A stretch of DNA of 64,000 bases from Pyrenochaeta sp. MPI-SDFR-AT-0127. Its lineage: Eukaryota; Ascomycota; Dothideomycetes; Pleosporales; Cucurbitariaceae. Both the position numbers and the translations under genes were made by a program. Within the stretch, counting starts at the first letter, position 1, and each line of letters opens with the position of its first letter. The notes beneath the pieces were generated by a model. The model was given only the letters and a program-made list of their open reading frames with translations, did no database searches and was not told the origin of the DNA. Below are positions 1-12,033 of the stretch, in pieces. The stretch spans positions 682,001 to 746,000 of the forward strand of contig JAGTJM010000005.1 in assembly GCA_020747015.1 (NCBI GenBank), given 5' to 3'.

Positions 1-1956
1 TCCTTGATATCGCACTCAAATTCTCCCATCAGTACTACTAGTGTAACAATAGCAATATTCCTCGCAAAATGCCGGCCTGGGCATTTCTAGACGTTGACGC
101 ACACAGTCAGCATTGGTCAAGATGCAACCGATAAAGGAGTAGATCCTACATGCTCGCCTCCACCGAACGATGTCCAATTGCCGCCGAGCCCTACATCGCT
201 GAAGCGCTCACGCTTTCCAGTCTCTTTGACAATGTATCTTTCAGCCCAAAACTCATCTAGAGGCCGATTCACCGCTTTAGGTCTAGCGAGTGCCCAAGCT
301 GGAGTAAATTGTCCAGCGAATTTATTAGGGATGAAAACAGTGGTGCCCTTGCCAATCGTGTACTTTGCGTCCAGAGCAAACTTCCCGGCAACGACTTCAC
401 GAACTGTCAAATTAGAAGAATAGTATCGAGTTGTCTCTGCATGCATGGATTGAAGTAAAGGGCCTGGACATAGGAACACGAAGTTAGCGCGAGCTTTTAC
501 GATGAATGCAAACACTTAATATTTTTAACGAAGTGGTCCGCGAGGGAAACAGTGAAGGTAAATAAAGCCTCGTACATACTATAATAATTAGCGTATTTCT
601 TATACATGGGGAATACATGGCGTTGTGTCTCGGAGGTCTTGGGTATTGACCACCTGAGAGACAATATTCAGTCTATATCCTGGGGAATAGTACCGGACTG
701 TGAGTTTCATGAACTCGTAGGATGACTGAAGATCGTGATGGTTGGCCACTTCGGCTAGGATACGTTCGTGCAAAGTGCGGTCCCTTATCGCCTCGAAGAA
801 GTACCAGAAAGATATCGGAACAGTAAGACTCGTGCCACCGTAGATCAGACCCAAGGTCTGAGCCGCCCGGCCATGCTCATCATGTCCAGGCATCTCACTA
901 TACAGTCTTTCGCGCTCTTGGAGAAGCGATGATCCAGCAACAGGATCCCATTCCGAATGCACTGCACCCTGATGATGCAGAGATTCAGAAATTTTACTGT
1001 ACTGTTTTATGTTTTCAAGCAAGCGGTCCCGTGCAGCATAAGCTGCTGGCATTAGGAACCGGGGCAAGCCCATGAAAAAATGATCAGTGTATTCGATGTG
1101 TGTCCAGAGATCTGAGACGAGTCCGGGGTAGCTCTCAATGATTGCAGAGCCGAGGAGGGTCTCGGCAATTGCACGAGTGACGTGGTGTTCGACAAAAGCA
1201 TACAGATCAGAGATATCGGTCCATGCTGAGTCGAACGGCGGCGATAAAACTTCTTCGATGCTCCGTTTGAGACTGCTAAATAGCCGGTGGTCTAATGATA
1301 CCAGATTTGATCCAGTGGTATGCTTTCGAATATGAGTTGTCTGGATGTAATCCGTATTGCCCTTGTCCGATGTGTAGTGGTCAATGGCTTCTTGGGGGCT
1401 GCCCATCAACGCGCCCATGATCTTTTTGTGGATGAAAGGATTGGGGTCCAGTTCAGCGGATGAACGAAGGGCATTTTTGATGTGCTCTGGATCAAGGATG
1501 ATCAGAAGTTTCTCTCCCGCTGCATTGATGAAAAAGGGTGACCCATCTCCGTATTTGTCTCTAGAATTCCATTAGCATAAATGTCGGCTGCTGGATAGGA
1601 ATTGATACGCTGATGCAGTGTTGCAATTTCACAGCACAGCAGAGTTGCACGCTGTAGCGATTAGATGTGCAAGAGAGCAACTCTTACAGGCTCTTGGCTA
1701 GAAATGCCTTGGAATCATAGGCCATAGAGAATGCATGCTTCAGACCAGGAATCCAATACGGAAGTGTAGGCGGTTCGACATGGCGTCCATGGCTGTACTT
1801 GATAGACTTGTACCAGTGAGATGACAGAATCCTAGTGCAGCAGCAAACGACCAACGCAGTCACAAGAGCTTGCAAACAGCGATTGCGCTGGAGGGCCGCA
1901 AACGAGCTAGGTTTGTCGTCGTATACCGGAAGGTCCGTAAAATTAGCGGCGGCCAT
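1..1956 (-). CDS. Cytochrome P450 monooxygenase, 3' end beyond the window
   Basis: Heme-thiolate monooxygenase, membrane anchored; the substrate cannot be told. Exons read on the minus strand: 1956-1688, 1560-617, 463-150 and 86 to past base 1. The start at 1956 gives a hydrophobic N-terminal anchor (about residues 25-45). The K-helix ExxR (ETTR) lies in exon 3, followed by a PxxFxxxR motif. The heme-binding loop is split by the intron 149-87 and reads FGGGEHKCPGRHFARN after splicing, with Cys as the axial ligand. The I-helix region reads GLIYGGTS, weaker than the usual A/GGxDT. The sequence resembles the CYP7/CYP8-like fungal group (family impression, not a search). At least 537 codons are visible. 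The exon 2/3 junction (617/463) is the least certain splice. No biosynthetic partner gene is visible in the window. Confidence 0.88.
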
Positions 1957-2656
1957 CGTTGTCGTCTAATCTGAGTTCCCTGTCTGTGCAATTGGCGGCA
2001 CGGTATTAGCATCAATGCGAAACAGACTGCTGCATCATCCTCTCTGCTGCATGTGTGGAGGCATACCGTGCTATCGCGCTGAAACAATGCTCCCGCCGAA
2101 CCCTACGCTGATGGAAGGTGTACACTCCGACTATCCGTTGACACGCTGAAACTCAAGGCCCAAGCATGAGTAGCGCTCTCTGCACAGACAGGCCGCTATA
2201 TTTGCTCGGGGTTGGCTATTGGTGCGCATGCGCACAGGCGTCGGGATGAACATTGATTGGCCCGAGCTCAGGCCAGGCCAAACAGTCAGCGTTGAGCTTC
2301 TTCGACATGCTTCGCCCTCTTTTGATCTTCACCACACTCTTACCGCTGCTTGTCCACACCTTCTCTCTCTTACGTTGCATCGCTTTTGCCGTCCTTCTTC
2401 CTACAACCCGTGTTACGATACCTGGGTGCTCATCGTCGACATTCTCCCGAGCCTGCTTTCACTATGCCTGGAGTTCGTAAGTGGCATCCTCGACTTCATA
2501 TTGTTGGCAATGCTCTTTCCGATATCGCGCAAGCTGTATCTTTATTCACAGTCGCTCAATCTCGCTCGTTACACACCCTTAAACATATCCAGTCTCGCAT
2601 CTCTAATCACAACCCGAATACCTATCTGACACGTTCTTTTCCCAGCACCCGATGCG
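1957..2656. promoter_or_regulatory. Divergent intergenic region, CT-rich before the 2657 start
   Basis: This 700 bp lies between the P450 (-) and the Pro/Ala-rich gene (+), so it should hold both promoters. The stretch about 2330-2480 is rich in C and T on the plus strand, as is common in 5' leaders of highly expressed fungal genes. A reading frame at 2219-2629 crosses it but looks like low-complexity leader rather than protein. No specific operator could be assigned. Confidence 0.4.
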
Positions 2657-3682
2657 ATGGCCCAGCTCAAGAAGGGCTTTAAAAGTCTCTTTAGGAAGAA
2701 GCCTAAGAAGGACGAGCCTACCCCAACGGCTACTTCTGAAGTATCTGCACCCGCTGCCGTGGAGCCTAGCGAGACGATCCCCCCTGCTCCGGTTCCAGCA
2801 GCTGCCCCTGAACCTACAAAGACAGCCGTCACGCCAACAACGAACAGTAATGCGCCAGCTCAGCCAGCTCAAGGTTCGTCCCCAGCTGATCCCAAGGAAG
2901 ACGGGGCTGCTGCTTTGACCGAGCTCAAGAAGGCCACTCAAAGTATGTTAACTTTATGTTCCTATTCCAGTGCGTGACTACATCAGGAGGGCAACTGTTA
3001 AGATGTAGCGAGGTGAAGACATGGCGTCGCAACAGACGACGACTGGGTCAGACTCCGTTCAGAAGGGTGTCAGACTCGGCCTACATTCTGTAGTCATGTT
3101 CTTGCACTTTCTATCTTGCTGTTCCCACATCTGCCTAAGGGGAGCAAACGCCATGCTGGATCCAGAGGAGAGCCAGCATGCCACCGATGCGATCTTTCTG
3201 GTGTCATGGAGGTTCCCATAAGCTCCACAACGTCCTCAACTACCTTTCCTTTGTCCCTTACGATTGCAATGCTAACACTTTTCTCCCTCTCAGCCCCCGA
3301 ACCTACCGGCCCCGTCGCGCTGCCTCCTCCAACTGCTGCCTCAGCGCAGGCTTCAGCCACTGATGCGCCCTTGGACACAGAAGCCAAGACAACTGAACCC
3401 CTCGCTCAGCCGTCCGCTCCTGTTGCGCCGCTAGACCTACCATCCGTTCCTACTAGTAAGCCGGCAGCCGGCATGAGCGCTACGAGTGGGCCATTGTCTG
3501 ATGAGCCTGATTTCGGCTCCGAAACAAAAGACGAACTACCTGATGCTCCCACTCAGGCTCCTGCCGCTAGTGGTCCTGCCGCTTCGTCGACTGCTGCTGC
3601 TCCTAGCACTGCTACTCTTGGTGGCACTTCTCCCGGTGCGGCGATTCCCCTCGCTGCTCAACCTACCCCTACAGAGAAATAA
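2657..3682 (+). CDS. Small Lys-rich N-terminus, Pro/Ala-rich protein, function unknown
   Basis: Two exons, 2657-2942 and 3294-3682, joined in phase 1, give 224 residues. The N-terminus is basic (MAQLKKGFKSLFRKKPKK). The rest is low-complexity Pro/Ala/Thr/Ser, probably disordered, ending in PTPTEK. The start is the first ATG after a CT-rich leader. The intron is long for this genome (351 nt) but has a good GTATGT donor, a GCTAAC-like branch site and a CTCTCAG acceptor. No signal peptide or transmembrane segment is seen. The basic amphipathic start could bind membrane or RNA (inference). I do not recognise the family well enough to name it. A further small exon inside the long intron cannot be excluded. 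Confidence 0.65.
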
Positions 3683-4366
3683 GGATGCTGCACCGGGTGA
3701 CTCGGGAGTGATGCTCACACTTATGGTGCGAATACATGTTGCTCACAATGCGATGCACAGAGCCAATTCGATCGAAACAGTTCACGTGCTTTTAAATCCC
3801 CTCCCCCCTTTTACCCCCCTCAAAGAAAATCCCAAAAATTGGAGACACATTTGGATTTCGGCTGAGCGACGAGTAATTTTCACTTTCTTCCTGATTCCTC
3901 GCGTTCTGTCTCTGCGTTCTACTAATACTATACCCCTATGCTATGTACTTTTGAGGCGAATTAAGCAACTAGCTCAGTGATAGGACGAGCTAAGTTCTAC
4001 GTATCTAGGAATAGAGACATTCTAGCCCTGCAAATAACTTGAATCAAAATCTTGATAATCTCGGTAGTTGGTAGTTTTAGCAAGACATGCATGCATGCGA
4101 AAAGTCGGGCACTTGGTATGCATAGTAGCCCTGCGCGTCGTGGTACGATGTCTACCGCGGGGCAAGTGGAACCGTGCAATACGTCAATGAATGCCCCGCC
4201 AAAGCTTTACCTTATCTTCGGCACAGCCAGCGACGTTCAACCTTTTCCGCTCAACCACAAAATCTACGGTTGCAACAAAGCTTGGTCGACAGGTTCCTAC
4301 TCCTCTCCAATCTCACAAAGCCCAGAAAAGAAGCCTTGCGGCTCAGCAACAGAACGCACCCGCACC
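3683..4366. other. Intergenic region, no gene seen
   Basis: This 684 bp holds the 3' end of the Pro/Ala-rich gene and the promoter of HBS1. A frame runs from 4052 into the HBS1 first exon, but the upstream part is compositionally unlike the protein and the family start fits ATG 4367. No RNA gene or repeat was recognised. Confidence 0.4.
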
Positions 4367-7042
4367 ATGCCCCCAAAGAGCGGCTACTCCCGGACAAGGA
4401 CTGTTCATTACGACGACGACGACATGTACGACGATGAAGACGAATACTATGAAGAACCGGAAGGCGAGGATGGCATGACGCTAGACGACAAGGAGCAGAT
4501 GCGCGTTGGCACAATACGGGTGCGGGAAGCTCTAGGAGATATGGACAGCTTCATCACTGATGCACAGATACAAGAGGCCCTATGGCACTACTATTACGAC
4601 ATCGATAAGAGTGCGATCTACCTCAAAAATAAACTAGGGGGCCCAGACCTCAAGCAGGGAACACCTAAACAAGAGAAAGCAACCTCACGTTTCGATGAGG
4701 CTGCAAGTGTCGCTGATCAGAAAGCACCCACATATACTGGTAAGCAAAGTTACACACAATCTAGCTACACAGATGAGTCAACATGCACCGTCGCCTCAAA
4801 CTTAGCCTGCCTACCCCCATTCTCGATATTATCCACCAACGCAACCACCGATGTGAACATAGATGACTTTTTCTGGGATGTGCCTTGGTGCAAAATACCA
4901 TCCGAACGCTTGGGCACCATTACATTGGAGGCTCCATATTATGCAGGCAGGCTGTTAGGGGGCTCTTCTAAACTAGCAGCTCTTGCGGCAAAGCGCAGAA
5001 GAGAGAGGGAAGAGGCAGAAGCTGCAGCAGCAAGTACAAATAGGGATGCGGATTCAGCAGTTTCCATGCTCGACAAGCTCACCGTGAAGAACAAAGAAGC
5101 GCTCTCTTCCCATAACGCCGACAAAAAATCAGAACGTCCACCCCAGGTCTTCAGGTATCCTCAACGAAAGCGGTCACCATCTCAGCGACCAGAAGCTCCA
5201 AAAGAGGACATCAGGGAGCTTGAATCATCCGAGCCAATCATCATCATAGATATCCCAGCTCAACGTGCAATCGCATCAATGTTCGCTTCCACTCTTTGCG
5301 GCCCTGACAGAGCATCAATGCAGTCGTCACTCGAGGTGGTAAAATTTCCCGCACCATATGCTCAGCATAAAGAATACGACAGCGCGAAGGCTTTTGCAGG
5401 ACCAAGCCCAGACGATATTGTGCGAGCAGCTCAGTCGAAGGGTGCAGGTGGCGGGCAGCGTTGACTCCACTGTAGGACTAATTGAGAAGTTTTCTAAGGC
5501 ATACAGGCACTACACCAAAGAAAAAGAGCAAGGCACACGCCACCGACGGAGATGGACTCTCACGTTCTGTGGAGAAATTGTCAATCGAGGAACCAAGGAT
5601 CAAGAGCTTGAATTTGAACGTAATTGAGGAGTTCAAAAAGAGCGGGCTAAAGCGAATGGCCAATTTCGTGGTAGTCGGTGAGTAAGCCTCTCCTTGGTCA
5701 TTGGATGTGCTCTAAAACATTGGGAGCCTTGTTTGTTTGGGTTTCGTTTATTAAATGCACCATGCGTTGAAGTCATGCACCCATTGGGTTAATTTCTCTT
5801 ATCGCAACGTACTGAATCACCACAGGCCATGTTGATCATGGCAAGAGCACGCTGATGGGTCGTCTGCTGTATGATCTTAAGGTTATCGATCAGCGATCCA
5901 TAGACAAACTCCGAAAAGAGGCAGAAACACTTGGTAAATCCTCTTTCGCATTAGCGTGGGTCATGGATGAGACCAGCGAGGAACGAAGTCGTGGAGTCAC
6001 TGTCGATATTGCCACAAATTATTTCGAGACGGAGATGACACGATTCACGATACTTGACGCACCAGGTCACAAAGACTTTATACCGAACATGATATCCGGA
6101 GCATCACAAGCCGACTTTCCACTGCTTGTGGTTGACGCAAGCATGAACAGTTTTGAGTCAGGCTTGAAGGGGCAGACCAAAGAGCACATCTTGATTGCGC
6201 GAAGCATGGGTATGCAGCATATTATAGTGGCTGTGAACAAAATGGACACTGTCGCGTGGTCGAAGACACGTTTCGATGATATTTCGAAGCGAATGACTGC
6301 TTTTCTGACCGAAGCAAGCTTCTTAGAAAAAAGGATTACATTTATCCCCTTAGCAGGCATCACTGGAGAGAATGTTGTTAAAAGGGCTAACAACTCGACC
6401 GCACACTGGTATACAGGAGAGACACTACTCGAAACCTTGGAACGCATAGAGTTGCCGCAACGAAACGTTGAGAAAGCGCTGCGCCTCTCTGTTGCTGACG
6501 TTTTCCGTGGAGATATCCGGTCACCACTTAGCATATCTGGCCGAATCGACTCAGGTACCCTACAAATAGGCGATAGTATCCTCGCTCTGCCTGCCAACGA
6601 AACCGCAATCATCAAAGCAATTGAGGTACAGGACACACCAGTCGACTGGGCCGTCGCAGGCCAAATCCCCACGCTGCATCTTGTCGATATCGATCCTGTG
6701 CATTTACGACAGGGCGACATCATCTGCGCGCCGAAGGCACCTGTAAAGCTCGTCAAGGCCTTTACATCGAAATTGCTCGCGTTCGAACACGTCCTGCCCA
6801 TGCCTGTCGAGGTGTTTAGAAGTACATTGAACTCGCCCGGTAGCATAAGAACGCTGAGCGCCCGGCTGAACAAATTCACTGGTGATGTTGTCAAAAGAAA
6901 GCCTAGAATCGTCAAGCCAGGTGAAGTGGCGCGTGTTGTTGTGCAGCTTGAGAGGGAACTACCGATTGAGGAGGGTATGCGGGTTGTGCTTAGAGAAAGG
7001 GGACGAACGTTGGGGGCTGGATTGATGGAAAATGTGGCGTAA
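4367..7042 (+). CDS. HBS1: HBS1-type translational GTPase (ribosome rescue, Dom34 partner)
   Basis: Cytoplasmic eRF3/EF1A-like GTPase. With Dom34/Pelota it splits stalled ribosomes in no-go and non-stop decay (family knowledge). Exons 4367-4739, 4863-5447, 5507-5677 and 5826-7042 give 781 residues. Order: acidic N-terminus (DDDDMYDDEDEYYEE), HBS1 N-domain (about residues 40-110), a conserved LLGGSSKLAALAAKRR stretch and a charged linker. The GTPase follows from about residue 377: G1 GHVDHGKST (spliced across intron 3), G3 DAPGHKD, G4 NKMD, then the EF-Tu-like domains 2 and 3. The GTPase motifs and the N-domain separate it from EF1A and eRF3. Intron 1 (4740-4862) is 123 nt, a multiple of three with no in-frame stop, so its retention would add 41 residues. 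The donor of intron 2 could also be 6 nt upstream. It converges with the PTPA gene (279 bp between stops). Confidence 0.95.
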
Positions 7043-7321
7043 TGGGTGTAGAGGCTTTGGGTTGCGCTGTTGATATATCGATCGTACTCGCTCGTTGAGA
7101 CTCTCTAGATCATATAGTGTAGACGCAAAGTGGCGACGATGTCGAGAGGAGCAGGTCCAGACAATGAGATCGACATTGCGCAGCATCATCGATTCAATCA
7201 TGGAGAGATGCATATAGGCGATAGATAGATATTAGATCAGCTTACTGCTATAACACAATGGTAGCAGAGCCAATTGCATTCCAGTGTACGTGAATCAAGC
7301 TGACTGTGACGCTTGAAAGTG

Positions 7322-8942
7322 TCAAGATTTTGAACCCGACCACGGGGCCTGCGCCTTTGATAGTACATCTTGTGCCGTACCTGGCACCGCGTTTGCGTCT
7401 TTAACCAATGCCTTATCTCTGCCATGCGTCCAAGGTGCTACCGCATCGCCTACTTTTGGTGGTGGTGGAGCAGATGCACTTGTCGCCCAAAGCTCACTTG
7501 TAGGCTGGTTTGGAGCACTGGAGACTAAAGTTGCTGCTGAACCGGCTGCCCACGGTGTACTCGCTGACCCCTTCGAGCTGCTCGCTTCTTGAGAACTAAC
7601 CCTTGTCCAGGGTGCGGCGGTTGTTGGCGTACCACTAGGGCCTCGCATACGCATAGATGAGACTTCAGCTATTGGGTCACGTAGTATGGGCTGGAGCCGA
7701 GCGGCTGGTGTTGTGGATGATTTGAATGATGCTTTTGGCTGATTGGATGTATGTACGCTGGCTTCTACGACCTTTGCGTTAGGGTCTAATTCCCATGCGA
7801 AAAGAGAACCGAACGGAAAGTGTTGAACCACGGGGAACTTCGAAAGAACCTCTGCGTTATACATCTTTATCATTCCCTGACAAGCATTAACATTACATTT
7901 ATCTTGGTATGAAGCCTTTCCAAAACTCAATGGAGTACGAACATACCTTGTTGATCTTGGCCCAGCCGGCCTTTACGCCGGATATATCGTACAAGATTGG
8001 ACTGTGTTCCCAAAACGGACCCTTCTTTACATCGTAGATGAAGCCAATAGCGCTGAAATACATGTTTCTTCTTCGTTCTCGCTCTACAGTGTTTGCCTTG
8101 GCAACATCTGCTGGATGTGGTGCATCAACCAACGATCCTTCTGTGGTGACAACATCGGCGGCGTTTGTGATTGGTGGCGAGAACTGCGCGCTGCCAAATA
8201 TGTATGGCAAGAAGGAATGATCATCCAGCCCCCAGACACCATGTGACCCAGCGGGTTCGAGTGTATAGGTTAAGATAAGGCGGCGAATGAGTGCTAGATA
8301 TGGCTCGATAACGCCGAGGACAATGCCACGCTCTTGGTCTCCATCACTGGATTTCGGAAAAGCACCGAGCTTCCACAGGCAGCCCAAGAAGGCCAGGAAG
8401 CTAAGTTCATGGCCTGTGCCGTAGTCGAGACGTTGTGGGCTTCCAAAACTACCAACAAGGTAGGCTTCTAACTCAATTTTGACAGGAACGTTGGATGTCG
8501 ATGTAAATGTCAGAACCTCATGGGGCAAGTACTGATCGAGGAGCGCTGAAATCCGCTCTATTACAACTGCATACCACGTCCTGAAGCTCACGTTCCCGAA
8601 ACGCCGAGGTCCTGGATCAGGCGGAGCTTCGTCAATGATTGCAGTCACGGAGTCCAGAAGCTTGGCGAGGTTTTGTGTGGTGGTTGCGTGCGGGACACGG
8701 GGGTCATTTAGAGTCCATTCTCTGGCTGATGCCGTGCCCTGCTCTTCCTTAGTGATTTCCCGTGGTAGCATAGATGTATTGAGCTGGAAAATAAACGTCA
8801 TGAGATCAGCATAAGCTCTGCTGGCGAGGAAGAATGTGACGTCGTCGCCATCGTTTATGCGTTTGATCGGTGCTGTGAAGTTGTGGCCTCGAGTTGGGTC
8901 CAATAATTGCAATGTCGGGGCTGCTGATGCACTTGAAGCCAT
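7322..8942 (-). CDS. rrd1: PP2A phosphatase activator (PTPA), RRD1-like, peptidyl-prolyl isomerase
   Basis: PTPA-family protein that activates and assembles PP2A-type phosphatases and has proline isomerase activity (family knowledge). Exons 8942-7947 and 7876-7322 give 516 residues; the 70 nt intron has a GTATGT donor and is phase 0. The start at 8942 (MASSASAAPTL) fits the family; an in-frame extension to 9062 looks like leader. Diagnostic motifs in the conserved core (about residues 15-360) are WGLDDHSFLPYIFGSAQ, then FWEHSPILYDISGV and FPVVQHFPFGSLFAW across the splice. The last ~150 residues are Ser/Ala/Pro-rich with repeated APW and TPW motifs, probably disordered. Such an extension is usual for the longer RRD1 paralogue in filamentous fungi, which is why rrd1 is preferred over rrd2. 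The gene is divergent from the Cys-rich gene at 9161. Confidence 0.95.
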
Positions 8943-9160
8943 AATGAGGATGTTTGAAATTGCAGTATGCGATGCAGAAAGTTGATGTCGACCATGTGAC
9001 AGCGTGTTAGGAGGGGGTTGGACGGTTGTACCCGACCCGCGCCCTCCAGCCCAGCCTCTCAAATATTACGACGAAGGTACACAGCTCCACCAGCCATCGG
9101 CGTCATTGCGAATGCTTTGACAGTCCACCCTCATGGCATGACACGTTAGGTAGGTCCGTC
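8943..9160. promoter_or_regulatory. Short bidirectional promoter region
   Basis: Only 218 bp separates the start codons of the divergent PTPA gene (-) and the Cys-rich/SANT-like gene (+), so the two probably share promoter elements. The 5' exon of the plus-strand gene is inferred. If it is wrong, the promoter extends to about 9446. Confidence 0.45.
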
Positions 9161-11569
9161 ATGGCACACATCAAGAGACTACCGACGAAAGCTGGTGAGT
9201 GGGACCGGCTGGATCAGCCATAACCTGCCTTGCGTCAAGCATCCACAACCTAACATCACTTGAGCAGTCCACCATGTCTCACCCCCGTTCTACGCCTCCA
9301 TCGACGCCGAATCCGCGTCCCAGCAATTACTCGCCGAGTCGCAGCTGCGTCTTTCCGCGTCCAAGCCGCTTTCGTCGTCGGCACTCGCTGGCGCGCGACT
9401 ACTCAACGCAGCACGCATAGAAGCCAGTCATAGTCGTCCTGGGGGCATGTCGAGCAAGAAGGGCACAGGCAAGCTCTCGCGGCCGAGCATGGTGGCCGAC
9501 GAGCAATTGCGGAAGAATCTTGCGAGGCGGGGCGACCTGTACGAAATCTTGTCCAGCCAAGACGAGTCTGCAAGCGACTTGGGGTCCTCCTCTCCGCATA
9601 CAAGCCGCCTTGATACACAAAAGAGCACGCCAAAAGATGCATGGGTCGAGAAGACCCTTCCTGGGGGAAAACCTCGATGCTCTGCTGTCTGCTACAGATA
9701 CGACAGACACATGGGCCCTCATCACCAGCAGTGTTCAAATGCCGGCAGAACCAGCACTCATGATGGGTTACGATGTAACACCCACGTGCGAAAACCGGCC
9801 ACGGTGCGATGCGCGCATATGACAGTTGCAGAAAATGGTCCTTTACAATGTCGCAAGGTGGCAGTAAAGGAGAATATCAACGGTAGGCGATGCGGTGAAC
9901 ATGCCAAATATCAGCACAGAGGTACGAGTGGCGCTTCAGAACATACGGGTCCACAACGCCGGTCAAGTATAAAGCCATCCAAGCGTGACCAAGCTACGAT
10001 CCGACCCCAACCAAAGCGAGAGGCCGAACCAGAATACGCCAATGACCAGCCGTCGAAACGTGCCAAGAGTGAAAAGCAGAAAGTACCTAATCATGCCTCT
10101 GCCAACAACGCCCAGCACCAAGTACCGCGCTGCGTTCGGAAAGGTACCAGTCAGAGTCCCAGAGTAGAAATTGTAGCTCTGAATAGTCCACATAATGCAC
10201 GTAAAGAGGATGAGTTACAAGCTCTTGATGGCAATCAGATGAGAATAACGAAGCGAACAACGAGTACACATCCAAGAGCCCTATACCAGCCAGCAGCCAA
10301 GCAACGAACAAGACACACAAAGACGACATTACCGCCAGCTCAACCTGTTGATACACCTGGGATTGTTAGTACCGCTAAGAGCGGGATGGATAGAGGCAAG
10401 CAGGATTTTGATGCGGAGGAAGACAGGAACTTTGAGCAACCTCTTGAAACAGGCCCGTTCGGGGCCATTGATCAAGTCTTCAGATTCCTTGACCTTGAGG
10501 AACGTGCTGGAAAGTGCCAGACTGAACTCGGAATGGCACTGAAGCAAACTTGTGATCGATCTTGCATACTCTTGCAATCAGAGCATATTTCCATTGATGC
10601 ACTTGTCAAGGATTTTGAAGACAATCGGGAGTTATTCAACCGGGTCGGTACTGATGTTCCAGATGATTACCGCATTGCCTTCAAAATCGACGCCTTTGGA
10701 TACATCTTCCGCGCTCTTGCCTCATATCTAGAAGCAGTGTACAGTTGGTTCGATGCACAGTGTGATGTGGTGACGAGCTCCTTGGTAGCTATGCGCGTGC
10801 TTGTCTCAATCATGCATGAGATATTTGCGTTGAAGGGCACGATCGCTAAATGGAATGTGTCCTTACCTCAGCGACACAGTGACCATCGGATCGTTATAGA
10901 CATTGATTCGAAACTCATTGCACCACTTAGAAGAGTAGAGAAGGTGTTTCGAGCACGACTAAGCCAACTACACGCTACAGAAGTACGTCGCGAACAGTTC
11001 GCGTCGCTCACACGCAAGCGAGAACAGGACGTGATCGAAGAACGGAGGATAGCAGATGCAGTTGTAAGCAGAAGGAAGAGGTGGATACGTTGGCAGAATT
11101 TGCACGTTTTGCGCATGCGATGCGAACCGGACCCATTCAAGAGGAAGAAGCTAGTCATTACGAAGATTGACAGTCTTGAGGAAGAAGACGCAAATGGTGT
11201 TATATTTGAGCGTCTGCCGGTGTTCAGGCCACGCTCTACCCCGCCATTGTTTTGGGCTTCAGCCTGGTCTGGGAATCGGTCATGGACCGATTTTGAAGAA
11301 GTAGCTCTGCTTGAAGGTTTGCAGGAATTTGCAGGTACGTTTCTTATTCATCCTTCCTATTCTGATGAGACATTGATGAGTTTCCAGGTCCTCGTGTCTA
11401 CGAGAATCTTTTCCAAGCCTATTGTCGTCCAAATGGCGTCCTGCGTGATTTTAATGTTGCAGATATTACTACTAAGGTAGGCTGGGTTCGCACTGCGTTC
11501 CTTAAGTTACATCAGGAGAGAAGTTGGGATATACCTAAATGGGTTAAGCAGATCCCTATCCTACCTTAG
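9161..11569 (+). CDS. Cys/His-rich protein with C-terminal Myb/SANT-like helix region, novel
   Basis: Exons 9161-9194, 9268-11334 and 11388-11569 give 760 residues. The tiny first exon (M-AHIKRLPTKA) joins in frame through a 73 nt intron with a CTAAC branch. If it is wrong, the protein starts at 9447. About residues 145-225 hold repeated C/H pairs (CSAVCYRYDRHMGPHHQQC, then RCNTH, RCAHM, PLQCRK, RRCGEH), which looks like a zinc-binding module. A basic disordered stretch follows, then a helical region (about 440-640) and the end WTDFEEVALLEGLQEFAG continuing through the splice to a Trp-rich helix segment, reminiscent of a SANT/Myb fold. A chromatin or telomere role is only a guess. The last codons and the stop (TAG at 11567) lie at the edge of the RIP block, so the C-terminus may be truncated or altered. 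Family not recognised. Confidence 0.7.
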
Positions 11570-11845
11570 GTACTTCTTATAAATTAATACTATAAGGATA
11601 TCTTTAAGACTTACTAGAATATCTAAAGTAATAGTAGATTAATATAAAGACCTTTACTAAAAGAATAGTAGAGAGTAAGAGTTAGTTCTTTAGAATAGAG
11701 TAAAGAATTATATAGTAAGAGGTAAGTATTATTATTAGAATTATAAAGAATAAGTTAGAAATAATATAATCTAATAGAAGAAGAATATAGATAAATTACT
11801 ACTATACCTTTCTAAAAGTAGTATATAAAGACCTCTACTAAAAGG
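11570..11845. other. AT-rich sequence, nothing recognisable
   Basis: Fully RIP-saturated sequence directly after the stop codon of the Cys-rich gene. No long match to the LTR families elsewhere in the block was seen, and no open frame. Confidence 0.5.
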
Positions 11846-12033
11846 TATAATAAATATTATATAGAAATAGAAATATATATATATTTCTATAGAATAAAGG
11901 TTCCTACTTAAGTAGTATTAGACCTATCTCTAATACTATCCTAAATAGGCCTTATTACCTCTATTTCCCTATATATAAAGATAGCTCTTTAGTAGTAGAT
12001 AGTAGGATAAGTTCTTTTTATCTTTCTATTAGG
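11846..12033 (+). repeat. R3 repeat copy 1 (3' truncated)
   Basis: Begins TATAATAAATATTATATAG and shares its first ~190 bp with copies at 12884 and 29146, including the conserved run around CTAATACTATCCTAAATAGG. The match is lost after about 12033. Equal starts in all three copies suggest an LTR or other element terminus. Confidence 0.7.

Noticed and set aside
2219..2629. 136-codon plus frame before the Pro/Ala-rich gene
   Set aside because: Lies in a CT-rich leader, overlaps other frames of equal length and has no family character.
4052..4366. Upstream extension of HBS1 from 4052
   Set aside because: The extra ~105 residues are unlike the family; ATG 4367 begins the typical acidic HBS1 N-terminus.
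6067..6915. 282-codon minus-strand frame across HBS1
   Set aside because: It mirrors the conserved GTPase coding sequence on the other strand and has no motif of its own; a shadow frame.
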